DNA of 64,000 bases, taken from NCBI RefSeq assembly GCF_008124615.1, contig NZ_VNIB01000001.1, positions 372,001 through 436,000 of the forward strand, in the 5' to 3' direction. A program made the translations under genes and the position numbers. This DNA comes from Geothermobacter ehrlichii (GTDB lineage: Bacteria > Desulfobacterota > Desulfuromonadia > Desulfuromonadales > Geothermobacteraceae). Shown here piece after piece: positions 8,501-17,514 of this stretch; position 1 is the stretch's first letter; the number at the start of each line of letters is the position of its first letter. The notes beneath the pieces are model-generated. The model searched no databases. It was not told the origin of the DNA and was given only the letters and a program-made list of their open reading frames with translations.

Positions 8501-9165
8501 GGTGTGCCTCCCTTCACGTTCTGCAGCTGGCTCAGGGCGAACGCGCCGCTGGTTGTTTCGACCCGCGTGCCGGCGGCATCGAGCTGCACACCGTCGACAG
8601 TCGCCCGCACCAGCGTGGTGGCTTCGATCTTCCTGTCGTCCATGTCCCTGGCGACCACCGCGATCCGGTAATCACCGGGTGGCAGGGGAGTCCCCGCGTC
8701 GTTGCGGCCGTCCCAGCTGAGGAAATGCTCCCCGGCCGAGGTCCCCGGTGCCGTCAGGGTCGCCACCGTCTGGTTGTTGGTGTTGAGAATGTGGACCGAC
8801 ACCTCGCTGGCGGACACCGGCAGGTGATAGCCGAATTCGACCGGCGTGTCCTGATAGCGGAAAATGTCCGATTCCGCCACGACTTCCCGACCGATCAGTC
8901 CCAGCGCCGAAAGCCGCTCCATGTCGCCGCTGAGCGATCCGAGCCCTTCCAGGGTCTTGTTCATGTTGAACATCTGCTCCAGCGCGCTGAACTGGGCGAG
9001 CTGGGCGGTGAACTCGGTCGGGTCGGCCGGATTGAGCGGATCCTGATTCTCCAGCTGGGCTACCAGAAGCTGCAGAAAATCCTCTTTGCCGAGGGTCTGC
9101 GTGGTCAGGGACGTGCCGGTTGCCGCCGGAGTTGTCTGGCTGCCTATGCCGTTGATGGCTGACAT
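8497..9165 (-). CDS. flgD: Flagellar hook capping/assembly protein FlgD
   Basis: FlgD (222 residues) is the scaffold cap for hook polymerisation. The N-terminal motif LGKEDFLQLLVAQLENQDPLNP and the following TEFTAQLAQFSALEQM are diagnostic. The C-terminal half is the Ig/tudor-like domain with HFLSWDGRNDAGTPLPPGDY. The gene sits between fliK and the TIGR02530-type gene, the usual hook gene order. Confidence 0.95.
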   Translation of the reverse strand: MSAINGIGSQTTPAATGTSLTTQTLGKEDFLQLLVAQLENQDPLNPADPTEFTAQLAQFSALEQMFNMNKTLEGLGSLSGDMERLSALGLIGREVVAESDIFRYQDTPVEFGYHLPVSASEVSVHILNTNNQTVATLTAPGTSAGEHFLSWDGRNDAGTPLPPGDYRIAVVARDMDDRKIEATTLVRATVDGVQLDAAGTRVETTSGAFALSQLQNVKGGTP

Positions 9166-9190
9166 GCGGCCTCCTTGTCGTCAGGCGCGT

Positions 9191-10612
9191 CTAGACGCGC
9201 AGGCTCAGGCCCGCACGTTGCGGTGCGGGACGGTTGACGATGGGTTCGGGTTTGACCGGATTCTCCGGCAGCGTATCGTGTGGCCAGCCGCCGAAGTCCT
9301 GTTGCCAGGCCTGGTGACCGGAGCGCTGGAAGAACTGGCCGGAGAAGTGGCCCGCAGACTGCTGACCGGAGAAGTGGCCGGAAAAGGGCTGTTCCTGGCC
9401 GCCGGCGTGCGGGCTTTCCGCCGCCACCCTGACCTCGATCCGGTCGACACGCAGGCCCTGGTGTTCGAGGGCGTGCCGCAGACTGTCGAGATGACGGTTC
9501 AGGACGTCCTGAACCTGGTGCGACTGGGTCTGCAGGGTGGCGGAGATCCGGTTGTCCCGGATGTCGATGTCGAGACGGACCTCGCCCAGTTCTTCCGGAT
9601 AGAGGCGCAGACTGGCCTGGCCGCTTTCCAGCCTGCCGGAACGGCCGAAGTGGCTGACCACCTGATCGACGACCACCCGTTCGGCGATTCGGTCGCCCGA
9701 GGCGAGATGCAGGCTCCTTTCGGGGGGGGCTGCCGGAGCCGCCGGCGCCGGTTGCGGCGTTTCGGAACGGCCGGTTGCCGGCGCGATGACGAACGGGGGG
9801 GCTCCCGGGTCGGCGGCGGTTTCGCTTCCCCCCGCCTTCGGAACCGGGTCGTGCGCGGGGAGCGGTCCGGTTTTCGTCGCCGTCGGCGACGGTGCGGTCC
9901 GCTCGGGCTGTCCGGTTGCCCGGGTCGCTTCCGCGCCTTGCGCCGGCTGCCGCCCACGATCGCCCAGCAGGTGGGCGAAGCGCTTCTCGGCCAGGCTCAT
10001 CACCGGTTCGGATTGTTTTCCGTCCTTATCGGCGAGTGGTTGCGGCAGGGGTTGTCCGACAATCGGTTCGACGGTGCTGGCCGTCAGGCCAGGCTGTGCC
10101 TGTCCGGTACCCTTTGCCGTTATGGCGCCGATGTCGATACGGATGCCCCTGCTTGTCCGGTGCGTCGGCAGCGAACGCCCGACAGGTGCGGTCTGTTGGA
10201 GTTGCCCGACGCGATCAGGCGGCAGACTGTCGTTGCCTGTCGTCAGGTCCGTCATCGCGACCTCGGTCGGCATTCTCTGCGGCAGTTGCGGCACCAGCAG
10301 GTTTTCGACAGCGGTTTCGGTTGCGCCGACAGCCGGTTTCGCACCAAGCTCGTTTCCGCCCGGAGCGGTATCTTCGGCGGGGACGGGTATCTGTTGCGGC
10401 ATGGCCGTCTGCCGTCCGTCCGCCAGCAGCACCATCAGCAGCGCCATGGCGTTCGGATCCGGGCCGGGTCCGCTGCTGTTGCGGAGACTGCCGTCGAGCA
10501 GGGCGGCAAAGGGACCTTCACCGACGGCGTTTCCGGTAGGGGCTGCGGCCGGCGGCTGTCCGGGTACCGGCAGGTCGCCGATGGCCACCAGGGGAATTGC
10601 CATCATGTTCAT
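9191..10612 (-). CDS. fliK: Flagellar hook-length control protein FliK
   Basis: FliK (473 residues) is a secreted ruler that ends hook growth through FlhB. The long Pro/Ala/Thr-rich N-terminal and middle region is low complexity. The C-terminal domain around residues 330-400 carries the family motif LRLYPEELGEVRLDIDI and later VQDVLNRHLDSLRHALEHQGL. The tail has an imperfect repeat of the type GHFSGQ. A GGAGGTG lies 7 nt upstream of the ATG. Homopolymer runs of 8 and 7 bases lie inside the gene (near 9722 and 9793). Confidence 0.9.
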   Translation of the reverse strand: MNMMAIPLVAIGDLPVPGQPPAAAPTGNAVGEGPFAALLDGSLRNSSGPGPDPNAMALLMVLLADGRQTAMPQQIPVPAEDTAPGGNELGAKPAVGATETAVENLLVPQLPQRMPTEVAMTDLTTGNDSLPPDRVGQLQQTAPVGRSLPTHRTSRGIRIDIGAITAKGTGQAQPGLTASTVEPIVGQPLPQPLADKDGKQSEPVMSLAEKRFAHLLGDRGRQPAQGAEATRATGQPERTAPSPTATKTGPLPAHDPVPKAGGSETAADPGAPPFVIAPATGRSETPQPAPAAPAAPPERSLHLASGDRIAERVVVDQVVSHFGRSGRLESGQASLRLYPEELGEVRLDIDIRDNRISATLQTQSHQVQDVLNRHLDSLRHALEHQGLRVDRIEVRVAAESPHAGGQEQPFSGHFSGQQSAGHFSGQFFQRSGHQAWQQDFGGWPHDTLPENPVKPEPIVNRPAPQRAGLSLRV

Positions 10613-10672
10613 GCTTTTTCACCTCCTTTCTTCGTGGAATGGTTGTCCCTGTATGTGAGCCGTCCCGTGCCG

Positions 10673-11215
10673 TCAGTTCCGCTCCAGGGTCGAGTAGGCC
10701 CTGGTGAAGCGAATGGCGTAGGACGGGGGCATCTGCGTGAGAATTTTTCCACGGATCTTGGTCTTGATCCGGGCCAGGATGGCCTGGGAAAGATCCCAGT
10801 CCATCTTTTCGAGCAGCCGGGCCGCCTTGGCCTTGTCCATCTTTTCGTACATCCTGGCCAGCTCGGCGAGGCGCTCCTGTTCGGCGGCGTCCTTCTGCTT
10901 CAGCATCCGGGCGATCTCGTCGCGCAGGCTTTCGAGTCTGGCCAGGCGTTGCTCCAGCTCGCGCTGCAGGCTGTCGAGTTCGATTTCCCGCTCGCGCAGG
11001 GCTTCCTCTTTCTGTTTCAAGGCCTGGCGGTGCTTTTCGATTTCGGCCAGCAGCCGGCGTTCCTCGACACTGGTCGGTCCGGGCTGCGCCGGGCTGTCAG
11101 TCGCCTGACTGTCTGCAGCCTGTCCGCCTGCTGCCGGACTGTCCACCGCCCCGGCAATCCCGGCCGGGGTGGTCAGGCAGAGCAGGGCAAGGATGGCCAA
11201 CAGGTTTTTTTTCAT
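10673..11215 (-). CDS. MotE-like periplasmic coiled-coil protein with MgtE-type domain
   Basis: The ATG at 11215 (MKKNLLAILALLCL) overlaps the fliJ stop by 4 nt and starts a signal peptide; the frame stays open further upstream, but inside fliJ. The 180-residue product has a Gln/Ser/Pro linker, a coiled coil (about residues 50-115, Glu/Arg/Leu-rich) and a C-terminal helical domain with MYEKMDKAKAARLLEKMDWDLSQAILARIK. This resembles the MgtE N-terminal fold of MotE, a chaperone for the stator protein MotC in some bacteria. A role in stator or basal-body assembly is inference from location. Confidence 0.75.
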   Translation of the reverse strand: MKKNLLAILALLCLTTPAGIAGAVDSPAAGGQAADSQATDSPAQPGPTSVEERRLLAEIEKHRQALKQKEEALREREIELDSLQRELEQRLARLESLRDEIARMLKQKDAAEQERLAELARMYEKMDKAKAARLLEKMDWDLSQAILARIKTKIRGKILTQMPPSYAIRFTRAYSTLERN

Positions 11216-11655
11216 GCCAGTCCTCCGTTCTGTCGCCGCAGGGCGATTTCGTCCAGGCTCCGGTTTTCGATCTGCCGGGCAAGCCGCTGTTGCTCCTGCA
11301 GGTGCCGGTCCTTGAGCTTTTCGACCGATTTCTTGTCCTGACTGGCCTTGAGCAGTCTTTCGCGGGCCAGGGCAACCTCCCGGTTGCACTGCTGCAGGTT
11401 CTCTTCCATGGCGGCGAGTTCCTGCTGCCGAAGCTGGATGTTGGACTGGAACAGGCGCATGTCAGTCGCCGACATTCCCGTGGCCTGCCGCTGAACGAAA
11501 TCCCGACAGAGAAATTCGAGTTCGGCGCGTTGCCGGTTGATTTCGGCCAGCAGGGCTTCCTGGGTCCTGATGCGGCCGGCCAGCTCCTGCCTGGCTTCGC
11601 GCTCGAGAATATTCCGGTAATTCAGCAGTGCCTCGAGTTTGAATCTCTTGCCCAT
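11212..11655 (-). CDS. fliJ: Flagellar export chaperone/stalk protein FliJ
   Basis: FliJ (147 residues) is the coiled-coil stalk of the FliI ATPase ring. The whole protein is predicted helical and charged. The N-terminus FKLEALLNYRNILEREARQEL is typical of the family. The position right after fliI supports the call, since the family is weakly conserved. The 89-nt gap to fliI is one of the longer gaps in this operon. Confidence 0.9.
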   Translation of the reverse strand: MGKRFKLEALLNYRNILEREARQELAGRIRTQEALLAEINRQRAELEFLCRDFVQRQATGMSATDMRLFQSNIQLRQQELAAMEENLQQCNREVALARERLLKASQDKKSVEKLKDRHLQEQQRLARQIENRSLDEIALRRQNGGLA

Positions 11656-11744
11656 GGCTCTAGCCTTTCTCGGTTGTCTCCGGCGGCACGGTATTGACGA
11701 ACAGCTTTCAGCCGTCCGGTTGCGGCCTTATGCGCCGTCTGTTC

Positions 11745-13124
11745 TCATGTCGCCGCCGTCTGCTGGTAGACGGCCGCCGGCTGAGGCTGGTGCGCGACGA
11801 TTTTCGGCTCCTGTGCCGGCGTCGGGGTCGAAAGCGCCAGGATTCTCTGGCGTGTCGTTTCGAAGTCGGTCTCGTCGTCCAGGGCCTGACGCAGAAAGTC
11901 GTTGATGTCGTCGATTTTGCCAATGGCTTGGTCGATCTTGGGGTTGTTCCCCTTGACGTAGGCACCGATGTTGATCAGGTCTTCCGCCTCCCGGTAAGTG
12001 GCCAGCATCTCCCGCAGCCAGCCGGCGGCCCGCTGGTGTTCAGTGTCGGTAATCTCGCGCATCACCCGGCTGGCCGAGGTCAGGATGTCGATGGCCGGGT
12101 AGTGGTTGCGCGCGGCCAGCTCGCGCGACAGCACGATGTGACCGTCGAGGATGGAGCGTACGGCGTCGGCCACCGGGTCGTTCATGTCGTCCCCTTCGAC
12201 CAGGACGGTGTAGAGTCCGGTGATGCTCCCCTGGCCCTTGAAGTTACCTGCCCTCTCCAGCAGCTTGGGCAGGGTGGCGAAGACCGAGGGGGTGTAGCCC
12301 TTGGTCGTCGGCGGTTCGCCGATGGCCAGCCCGACCTCGCGCATCCCCATGGCGAAACGGGTCACCGAATCCATCATCAGCAGCACGTTCTTGCCCTGCC
12401 GGCAGAAGTATTCGGCGATGGTGGTGGCGACAAAGGCGCCGCGCATGCGCAGTAGCGGTGACTGGTCCGAGGTCGCCACCACCACGACCGAGCGGGCCAG
12501 GCCCTCGGGGCCGAGATCACGTTCGATGAATTCGCGTACCTCCCGGCCGCGTTCGCCGATCAGGGCGATGACGTTGACATCGGCGCGCGTATGCTGAGCC
12601 ATCATGCCGAGCAGCACGCTCTTGCCGACGCCCGAACCGGCCATGATGCCCATGCGCTGGCCGATGCCGCAGGTCAGCAGGCCGTCGATGGCGCGGATGC
12701 CAAGCTCGAGGGGACGGTCGATCTTCTCCCGGTCGAGGGGGCCGGCGGGCAGGGCGTAGATCGGCATTTCCTGCTCGCTGCCGGGATCGGGAAGCCTGTC
12801 GATCGGCTGTCCCATGGCATCGACGACCCGGCCGAGCAACTCCTCGCCGACCGCCAGGGTGGCGCTGTCGCGCAGAACCCGGATGAGACTGCCCGGTCCC
12901 AGCCCTCTCAGTTCGCCCAGCGGCATCAGCAGGGCGCGATCGCCACGGAACCCGACCACCTCGGCCAGAACCGGCTCCTCGCCGTTGAGGGGCTGAAGCT
13001 GGCAGAGGGTGCCGACGGTGGCGGTCGGGCAGTAGCCTTCGACCACCAGGCCGACGATCTGCGCCACCTTGCCGCAGACCTTCATCGGGTTGAAACCGGA
13101 GAGTTTTTCCAGCAGCCGTTCCAT
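11745..13124 (-). CDS. fliI: Flagellum-specific ATPase FliI
   Basis: FliI (459 residues) is the F1-like ATPase of the export apparatus. It shows the Walker A motif AGSGVGKSVLLG near residue 165, the ALIGERGREVREFIE segment, Walker B VLLMMDSVTRFAMG and the EGDDMNDPVAD segment typical of export ATPases. The last about 25 residues are a variable Pro/Gln tail. The ATG overlaps the fliH stop by 1 nt. Confidence 0.97.
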   Translation of the reverse strand: MERLLEKLSGFNPMKVCGKVAQIVGLVVEGYCPTATVGTLCQLQPLNGEEPVLAEVVGFRGDRALLMPLGELRGLGPGSLIRVLRDSATLAVGEELLGRVVDAMGQPIDRLPDPGSEQEMPIYALPAGPLDREKIDRPLELGIRAIDGLLTCGIGQRMGIMAGSGVGKSVLLGMMAQHTRADVNVIALIGERGREVREFIERDLGPEGLARSVVVVATSDQSPLLRMRGAFVATTIAEYFCRQGKNVLLMMDSVTRFAMGMREVGLAIGEPPTTKGYTPSVFATLPKLLERAGNFKGQGSITGLYTVLVEGDDMNDPVADAVRSILDGHIVLSRELAARNHYPAIDILTSASRVMREITDTEHQRAAGWLREMLATYREAEDLINIGAYVKGNNPKIDQAIGKIDDINDFLRQALDDETDFETTRQRILALSTPTPAQEPKIVAHQPQPAAVYQQTAAT

Positions 13125-13777
13125 CAGTCCTCTTTGAGGGCTTCCAGCAGGGTTTTTCTGACCTCTTCCAACTGGCCTTCGATGGTGGCGTCGACCTGGC
13201 CGAGGTCCGATTCGACCAGACAGCCGCCCCGCTCGATCGTCTCGTCGGCCTTGAAGTAGATGTTTTCCAACCCCTTGATGCTGGCCAGAAAGAGCGGTTT
13301 GCGCTCCTCGACCAGTTCGAGATCGGCGGGATTGACGTGAATGACGTAGGAATCCGAGCTGACCGCAGCCTGCAGGGCCATGTTGATGGTCGACAGGACG
13401 ATTTCCGGATCGACGGTCACTTCGCGGTGAATGACCTGCCGGGCGATGGTCAGAACCAGCCGCAGCATGTCCTGGCTGCTGTTCCTGAGAATCGATTCGC
13501 GCAGCCGGCTGATCTCCTCCAGTCCCCTGGCCAGGGCGGAAACGGTCTTTTCAAACTGCTCTTCCGCTTCCTTGCGGCCGTCCCGACGACCACGGCTGTA
13601 GGCTTCTTCCTGGCTGAGAAGCTCGGGTGGAGGAGGTGATGCCTGGGCGGCGGCCGGTTCGCTGAAGACGGGATCGGCCGGCTGCGGCGGATCCGGCTGG
13701 GGTTCGTCGAAGTTGACGAACTGGACCTGCTGCAGGTTGGCGAACTCCTGGGCGCGGTGAATTCTAGACAAGGACAT
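13124..13777 (-). CDS. fliH: Flagellar export regulator FliH
   Basis: FliH (217 residues) is the peripheral stalk that regulates FliI. I chose ATG 13777 (MSLSRIHRAQEF) because GGAGG sits 5 nt upstream; an in-frame GTG two codons earlier is worse placed. There is a Pro-rich N-terminal third, then a helical region with EEAYSRGRRDGRKEAEEQF, and a C-terminal domain similar to the V/F-type subunit E/delta fold. It overlaps the fliG end by 14 nt. Confidence 0.92.
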   Translation of the reverse strand: MSLSRIHRAQEFANLQQVQFVNFDEPQPDPPQPADPVFSEPAAAQASPPPPELLSQEEAYSRGRRDGRKEAEEQFEKTVSALARGLEEISRLRESILRNSSQDMLRLVLTIARQVIHREVTVDPEIVLSTINMALQAAVSSDSYVIHVNPADLELVEERKPLFLASIKGLENIYFKADETIERGGCLVESDLGQVDATIEGQLEEVRKTLLEALKED

Positions 13778-14783
13778 CGCCACCTCCGCGGCCGGCTATC
13801 ACGATCTGGCCTTCTTCTTCCAGTTTCAGGGCGATTTCGACGATCGCCTGCTGCATGGCCTCGACTTCGGAGAGGCGGACCGGTCCCATGGCTTCGAGAT
13901 CCTCCTCGATCATGGCCGCGGCCCGTTCCGAGATGTTGCTGAAGATCTTCTCCTTGACCGAGTCGGAGCAGCTCTTCAGGGCCATGGTCAGCTGATCGTT
14001 GTTGACCTCGCGCAGAATGGTCTGCAGGGCTCGGTTGTCGAGTTCGGCCAGGTCCTCGAAGGTGAACATGCGTCGTTTGATCTCCTCGGCCAGTTCCGAA
14101 TCGGTTTCGTCGATGGCGTCGAGGATGTCCTTGTCGAGGCCGCCTTCGAGCCGGGCGAGAATCTCCACCGCCTTGTCGACGCCGCCGACGGTCTGCTGTT
14201 CGTTGCCGGTGACGACGCCGATCTCCCGCTGCAGGGCTTCTTCGATTTGGGCGATGACCTCGTGCGACACCTTGTCGATGTTGGCGATGCGGTACATGAT
14301 GTCGGCCCGCATCTCCTCGGGCAGAAAGGAGATGATCCGGCTGGCGTGTTCCGGTTTCTGGGTCGAGAGGATCAGGGCCACGGTCTGCGGGTGCTCCGCC
14401 TGCAGCAGGCTGGCCACCATGCGCGGCTGCATCAGCGAGATGGTTTCCAGCGGCCGTTCGTCGGTGGTGTTCTCCACCTGTTCGATCAGGCTGCTGGCCC
14501 GCTCGGGGTCGCCGGCCGAGGAGATCGCCTTGCGGACGAATTCCCGGCCCTGGACGAACAGGCCGGTGTACTCGGACGAATCTTTCTTGAAGGCCTCGAT
14601 CACATCCTTGGCCAAGTTGGCCGGAACGTGACTGATGTTCATCATGCAGCGGCTCAGAATCCGGACATCGTCGTCCGGCAGTTCCTCGAAGACCCGGGTC
14701 GTAGTCTCTTCACCAAGGCAGAGGAGCAGAATGGCCGCTTTCTCGACTCCGGTCAGTTTGGCGAAGCTCTTGTCGGTGATCAT
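13764..14783 (-). CDS. fliG: Flagellar motor switch protein FliG
   Basis: FliG (339 residues) couples the MS-ring to the stator. The N-terminal domain (LTGVEKAAILLLCLGEE) binds FliF, the middle has the EHPQTVALILS motif, and the C-terminal domain contains the charged torque helix around DQLTMALKSCSDSVKEKIFSN. The sequence is full length. It follows fliF by 4 nt. Confidence 0.97.
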   Translation of the reverse strand: MITDKSFAKLTGVEKAAILLLCLGEETTTRVFEELPDDDVRILSRCMMNISHVPANLAKDVIEAFKKDSSEYTGLFVQGREFVRKAISSAGDPERASSLIEQVENTTDERPLETISLMQPRMVASLLQAEHPQTVALILSTQKPEHASRIISFLPEEMRADIMYRIANIDKVSHEVIAQIEEALQREIGVVTGNEQQTVGGVDKAVEILARLEGGLDKDILDAIDETDSELAEEIKRRMFTFEDLAELDNRALQTILREVNNDQLTMALKSCSDSVKEKIFSNISERAAAMIEEDLEAMGPVRLSEVEAMQQAIVEIALKLEEEGQIVIAGRGGGDVLV

Positions 14784-14787
14784 GCTC

Positions 14788-16341
14788 TCAGTTCTCCTGC
14801 ATCCATGCCTTGACCACCTGGGTTGGCGACGATTGCGACTGCATCAGCTGCCGGCGCAGGCGTTCCGCCGGGTCCTTGGCCGAGAGCAGGGCGGCCTCGC
14901 CCCCCTCGAGCATTTCCTGCTCCAGCTCTTCGACCGTCTTGTACTGCGGCACCGGCTCGGGCCGCAGGCTGCGGATCAGCGGTCTGACCAGCAGGAAGTA
15001 GGCGAGCAGGCCGGCGATGGCGATCAGCAGGTAGCGGATCAGGGGGAGGTAGTCGTTGATCCTGTCCATGGCGTCCGGCTCGGGGATCGGTTCAGCCAGG
15101 ATGTCGGTTTCGAACGGCATGGAGACGACGCTGATCACGTCGCCGCGCTTGTCGCTGATGCCGAGAGCGCTGCGCACCATCTGTTCGATGGCAGCCAGCT
15201 CCTTGGCATCGCGCGGCTGGAAGGTCGTCTCTCCCGATTCGGTCTGCACCTGCCGGTCGGCCACCAGCACGGCGACGGAAAGACTCTTCAGTTTGCCAAC
15301 CGGTTCGACGTACTTGCTGACGATCTTGCTGACCTCATAGTTGGTCGTCTCTTCGGTGCGGCTGGAGGGCGTCGCCGCCACCGCTGGCTGGCTGCCGCTC
15401 AGGGTGCTGTCGATGCCGACGGTGCCGCCGGTCGACACCGAACCGGTCTTTTCTTCCGTCACCTGTTCGCTGACCACGGCGGTGCGCTTCGGATCGTAGA
15501 TCTCCTCCATCCGTTCCGTCTTGGTGAAATCGATCTGCGCAGTGACCTGAACCAGGGAGTTTCCGGCCCCCAGGGCCCGGTCAAGCAGGGCCTGGGCCCG
15601 CTGTTCCAGCCGCGACTCGAGGGCCGCCTGGTGTGACAGCATGGCCGGGGCGGTGTTGTCGTCGGCCAGGCCGGCCTCCGGCTTGTTCAGAATCTTGCCG
15701 CTGGCGTCGACCACGGTGACCTTTTCCGGCTCCAGACCTTCGACGCTGCCGGCGACCAGGTGGACGATGCCGTTGATCTGCGACCGGCTCAGGCGCCGGC
15801 CGGCGGCGAGCTTGACGATGACCGAGGCGGTCGGCTCCTGCTGCTGCGACCGGAGCAGCCGTTTTTCCGGCAGGGCGAGATGAACGCGGGCGCCCTGGAC
15901 GGGGGAGAGCGAGGCGATGGTGCGGGCGAGTTCCCCCTGCAGGGCGCGGCGGAAATTGATCTTCTGGGCAAAATCGGTCATGCCGAAGCTCTGCCGGTCG
16001 AAGATCTCGAAGCCGACGCCGCCGCCCTGCGGCAGACCCTCGCCGGCGAGCTGCAGCCGGCTTTCGTGCACCTTGTCGGCGGGAATGTAGATGGCCTGAC
16101 CGTCGTTCTTCAACTGGTAGGGAATCTTGCGATCCTTGAGCCATTCCACCACCGCCGCGGCGTCGGTCGGGGTCAGGTTGGCGAACAGCAGGCTGTAGTC
16201 GGCCACCCGCGCCTGAATGATCAGAACGGCAAAGAAGATCAGGCAGATCAGGGTGACCCCGACCAGACTCAGTTTGCGTGAAAGCGGCCAGTCCTGCAGC
16301 ATGCCGATGGCTGATTTCTGTTCGGTCTTTTCCGTAGCCAT
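14788..16341 (-). CDS. fliF: Flagellar MS-ring protein FliF
   Basis: FliF (517 residues) forms the MS-ring in the inner membrane. Two transmembrane helices flank the periplasmic part (about residues 25-46 and 425-445). The ring-building motifs include GGVGFEIFDRQSFGMTDFAQ, RALQGELARTI and RVHLALPEKRL. The C-terminal cytoplasmic tail, which binds FliG, is present. fliE is immediately upstream and fliG immediately downstream. Confidence 0.97.
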   Translation of the reverse strand: MATEKTEQKSAIGMLQDWPLSRKLSLVGVTLICLIFFAVLIIQARVADYSLLFANLTPTDAAAVVEWLKDRKIPYQLKNDGQAIYIPADKVHESRLQLAGEGLPQGGGVGFEIFDRQSFGMTDFAQKINFRRALQGELARTIASLSPVQGARVHLALPEKRLLRSQQQEPTASVIVKLAAGRRLSRSQINGIVHLVAGSVEGLEPEKVTVVDASGKILNKPEAGLADDNTAPAMLSHQAALESRLEQRAQALLDRALGAGNSLVQVTAQIDFTKTERMEEIYDPKRTAVVSEQVTEEKTGSVSTGGTVGIDSTLSGSQPAVAATPSSRTEETTNYEVSKIVSKYVEPVGKLKSLSVAVLVADRQVQTESGETTFQPRDAKELAAIEQMVRSALGISDKRGDVISVVSMPFETDILAEPIPEPDAMDRINDYLPLIRYLLIAIAGLLAYFLLVRPLIRSLRPEPVPQYKTVEELEQEMLEGGEAALLSAKDPAERLRRQLMQSQSSPTQVVKAWMQEN

Positions 16342-16361
16342 GTGTCGTCAACCTCCTTCGA

Positions 16362-16658
16362 CTAAACCTGCATCCGCATGATTTCCTGGTAGGCCTCGAT
16401 CACCTTGTTGCGCATCTGTACCAGCAGCCGCATGGAGATGTCCGCCTTCTCCATGGTAAGCACCACGTCCGGCAGGCTGACGTTTTCGCCGCTCTGCAGT
16501 TTGCCGATGGCCTGGTCGGCCTGCTGTTGAATACTGTTGGTTTTTTCGATGATCTCTCCCAGCGCCTTGCCGAAATCGGCCGCCAGGCCGCCGGCGCTTC
16601 CTGCGGGTTTGGCGATCGGCGCCGGAAATCGGGTGTTGAGCTGGATTCTGTCCATCAT
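16362..16658 (-). CDS. fliE: Flagellar hook-basal body protein FliE
   Basis: FliE (98 residues, or 97 if the second ATG is used) connects MS-ring and rod. The C-terminal motif VVLTMEKADISMRLLVQMRNKVIEAYQEIMRMQV is diagnostic. Two adjacent ATGs occur. GGAGG is 4 nt before the first and 7 nt before the second (16655), so the second may be the real start. It lies in the standard order flgB-flgC-fliE-fliF. Confidence 0.95.
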   Translation of the reverse strand: MMDRIQLNTRFPAPIAKPAGSAGGLAADFGKALGEIIEKTNSIQQQADQAIGKLQSGENVSLPDVVLTMEKADISMRLLVQMRNKVIEAYQEIMRMQV

Positions 16659-16675
16659 CTGACCTCCGTTCCGTA

Positions 16676-17107
16676 TCAGCGGCCGATTTCAAGGGCCTTG
16701 AGCGCCATGCGCTTGGCCGCCTTGATGACGTTGGCGTTTGCTTCGTAGGCCTTGGTCGCCGACAGCATGTCGGTCATCTCCTCGACCGGATTGATGTCCG
16801 GCTTTGCGACGTAGCCGTTTTCGTCGGCATCGGGATGTCCCGGCTCGTACACCATGCGGGGCGGACGGGAGTTGACGACGATGGCTGGCACCTCGACGCC
16901 CTGGACGGCCTGCCGGGTCACCCGGTCGAGCCGTCGACCGAAATCGAGGGGGGTCGAGCGGAAGACGACGTTGCGCTTGCGGTAGGGGCCGCCTTCCGGG
17001 GTGCGGGTCGTCTCGACGTTGGCCAAGTTGGCGCTGATGACGTTGAGCCGGATGCGTTGCGCCTTCAGTGCAGAGGCGCCGATTTTCATGGTGTCGAAAA
17101 CATTCAT
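16676..17107 (-). CDS. flgC: Flagellar proximal rod protein FlgC
   Basis: FlgC (143 residues) is a proximal rod subunit. The start at ATG 17107 (MNVFDTMKIGASAL) has GGGAG 7 nt upstream and matches family starts; an upstream in-frame TTG is rejected. The motifs LNVISANLANVETTRTPEGGPYRK and the C-terminal EEMTDMLSATKAYEANANVIKAAKRM are typical. Confidence 0.96.
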   Translation of the reverse strand: MNVFDTMKIGASALKAQRIRLNVISANLANVETTRTPEGGPYRKRNVVFRSTPLDFGRRLDRVTRQAVQGVEVPAIVVNSRPPRMVYEPGHPDADENGYVAKPDINPVEEMTDMLSATKAYEANANVIKAAKRMALKALEIGR

Positions 17108-17121
17108 TCTGTCACTCCCTG

Positions 17122-17505
17122 TCAACGGCCGTCTTGGGCGACGTATTTGAGCAGTCCGATCTTCTTGTTCAGCATCTGTACCGCCGCCTCGTAGAGAATC
17201 TGGTTTTCGGCCAGGGTGACCATCTCCTGGTCGACGTTGACCGCGTCCATCTCGGTACGGACCCTGCCGGTGACGCTGGAGACATCTCCGCCCGAACCGA
17301 GATGGCGGGGACGGGTTCTTTTGATCCCTCCTTTGGTAGTCAGGGCGCTTTGCAGTTCGGATTCGAATTCCAGTCGGCGCGGATGGTACCCGGGCGTTTC
17401 GGCATTGGCGATGTTGCTGGCGATCACCTGCTGCCGTTTCTGCCGCAACTCGAGAACCTTCTGCAGGGTGGCGAAACTCTTGTCGAACAGTAGCGGTCCC
17501 GGCAT
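17122..17505 (-). CDS. flgB: Flagellar proximal rod protein FlgB
   Basis: FlgB (127 residues) is the first proximal rod subunit. The motif QVIASNIANAETPGYHPRRLEFE and the C-terminal EMVTLAENQILYEAAVQMLNKK are typical. It begins 9 nt after the preceding TPR gene, with no room for a separate promoter, so the envelope protein and the rod genes are co-transcribed. Confidence 0.96.
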   Translation of the reverse strand: MPGPLLFDKSFATLQKVLELRQKRQQVIASNIANAETPGYHPRRLEFESELQSALTTKGGIKRTRPRHLGSGGDVSSVTGRVRTEMDAVNVDQEMVTLAENQILYEAAVQMLNKKIGLLKYVAQDGR

Positions 17506-17514
17506 GGTTTTCTC

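Noticed and set aside
9086-11341. 751-codon plus-strand frame across fliK, the MotE-like gene and fliJ
   Set aside because: The minus-strand genes fit the flagellar operon order with matching ribosome-binding sites. The plus-strand frame is low complexity (Gly/Arg/Leu).
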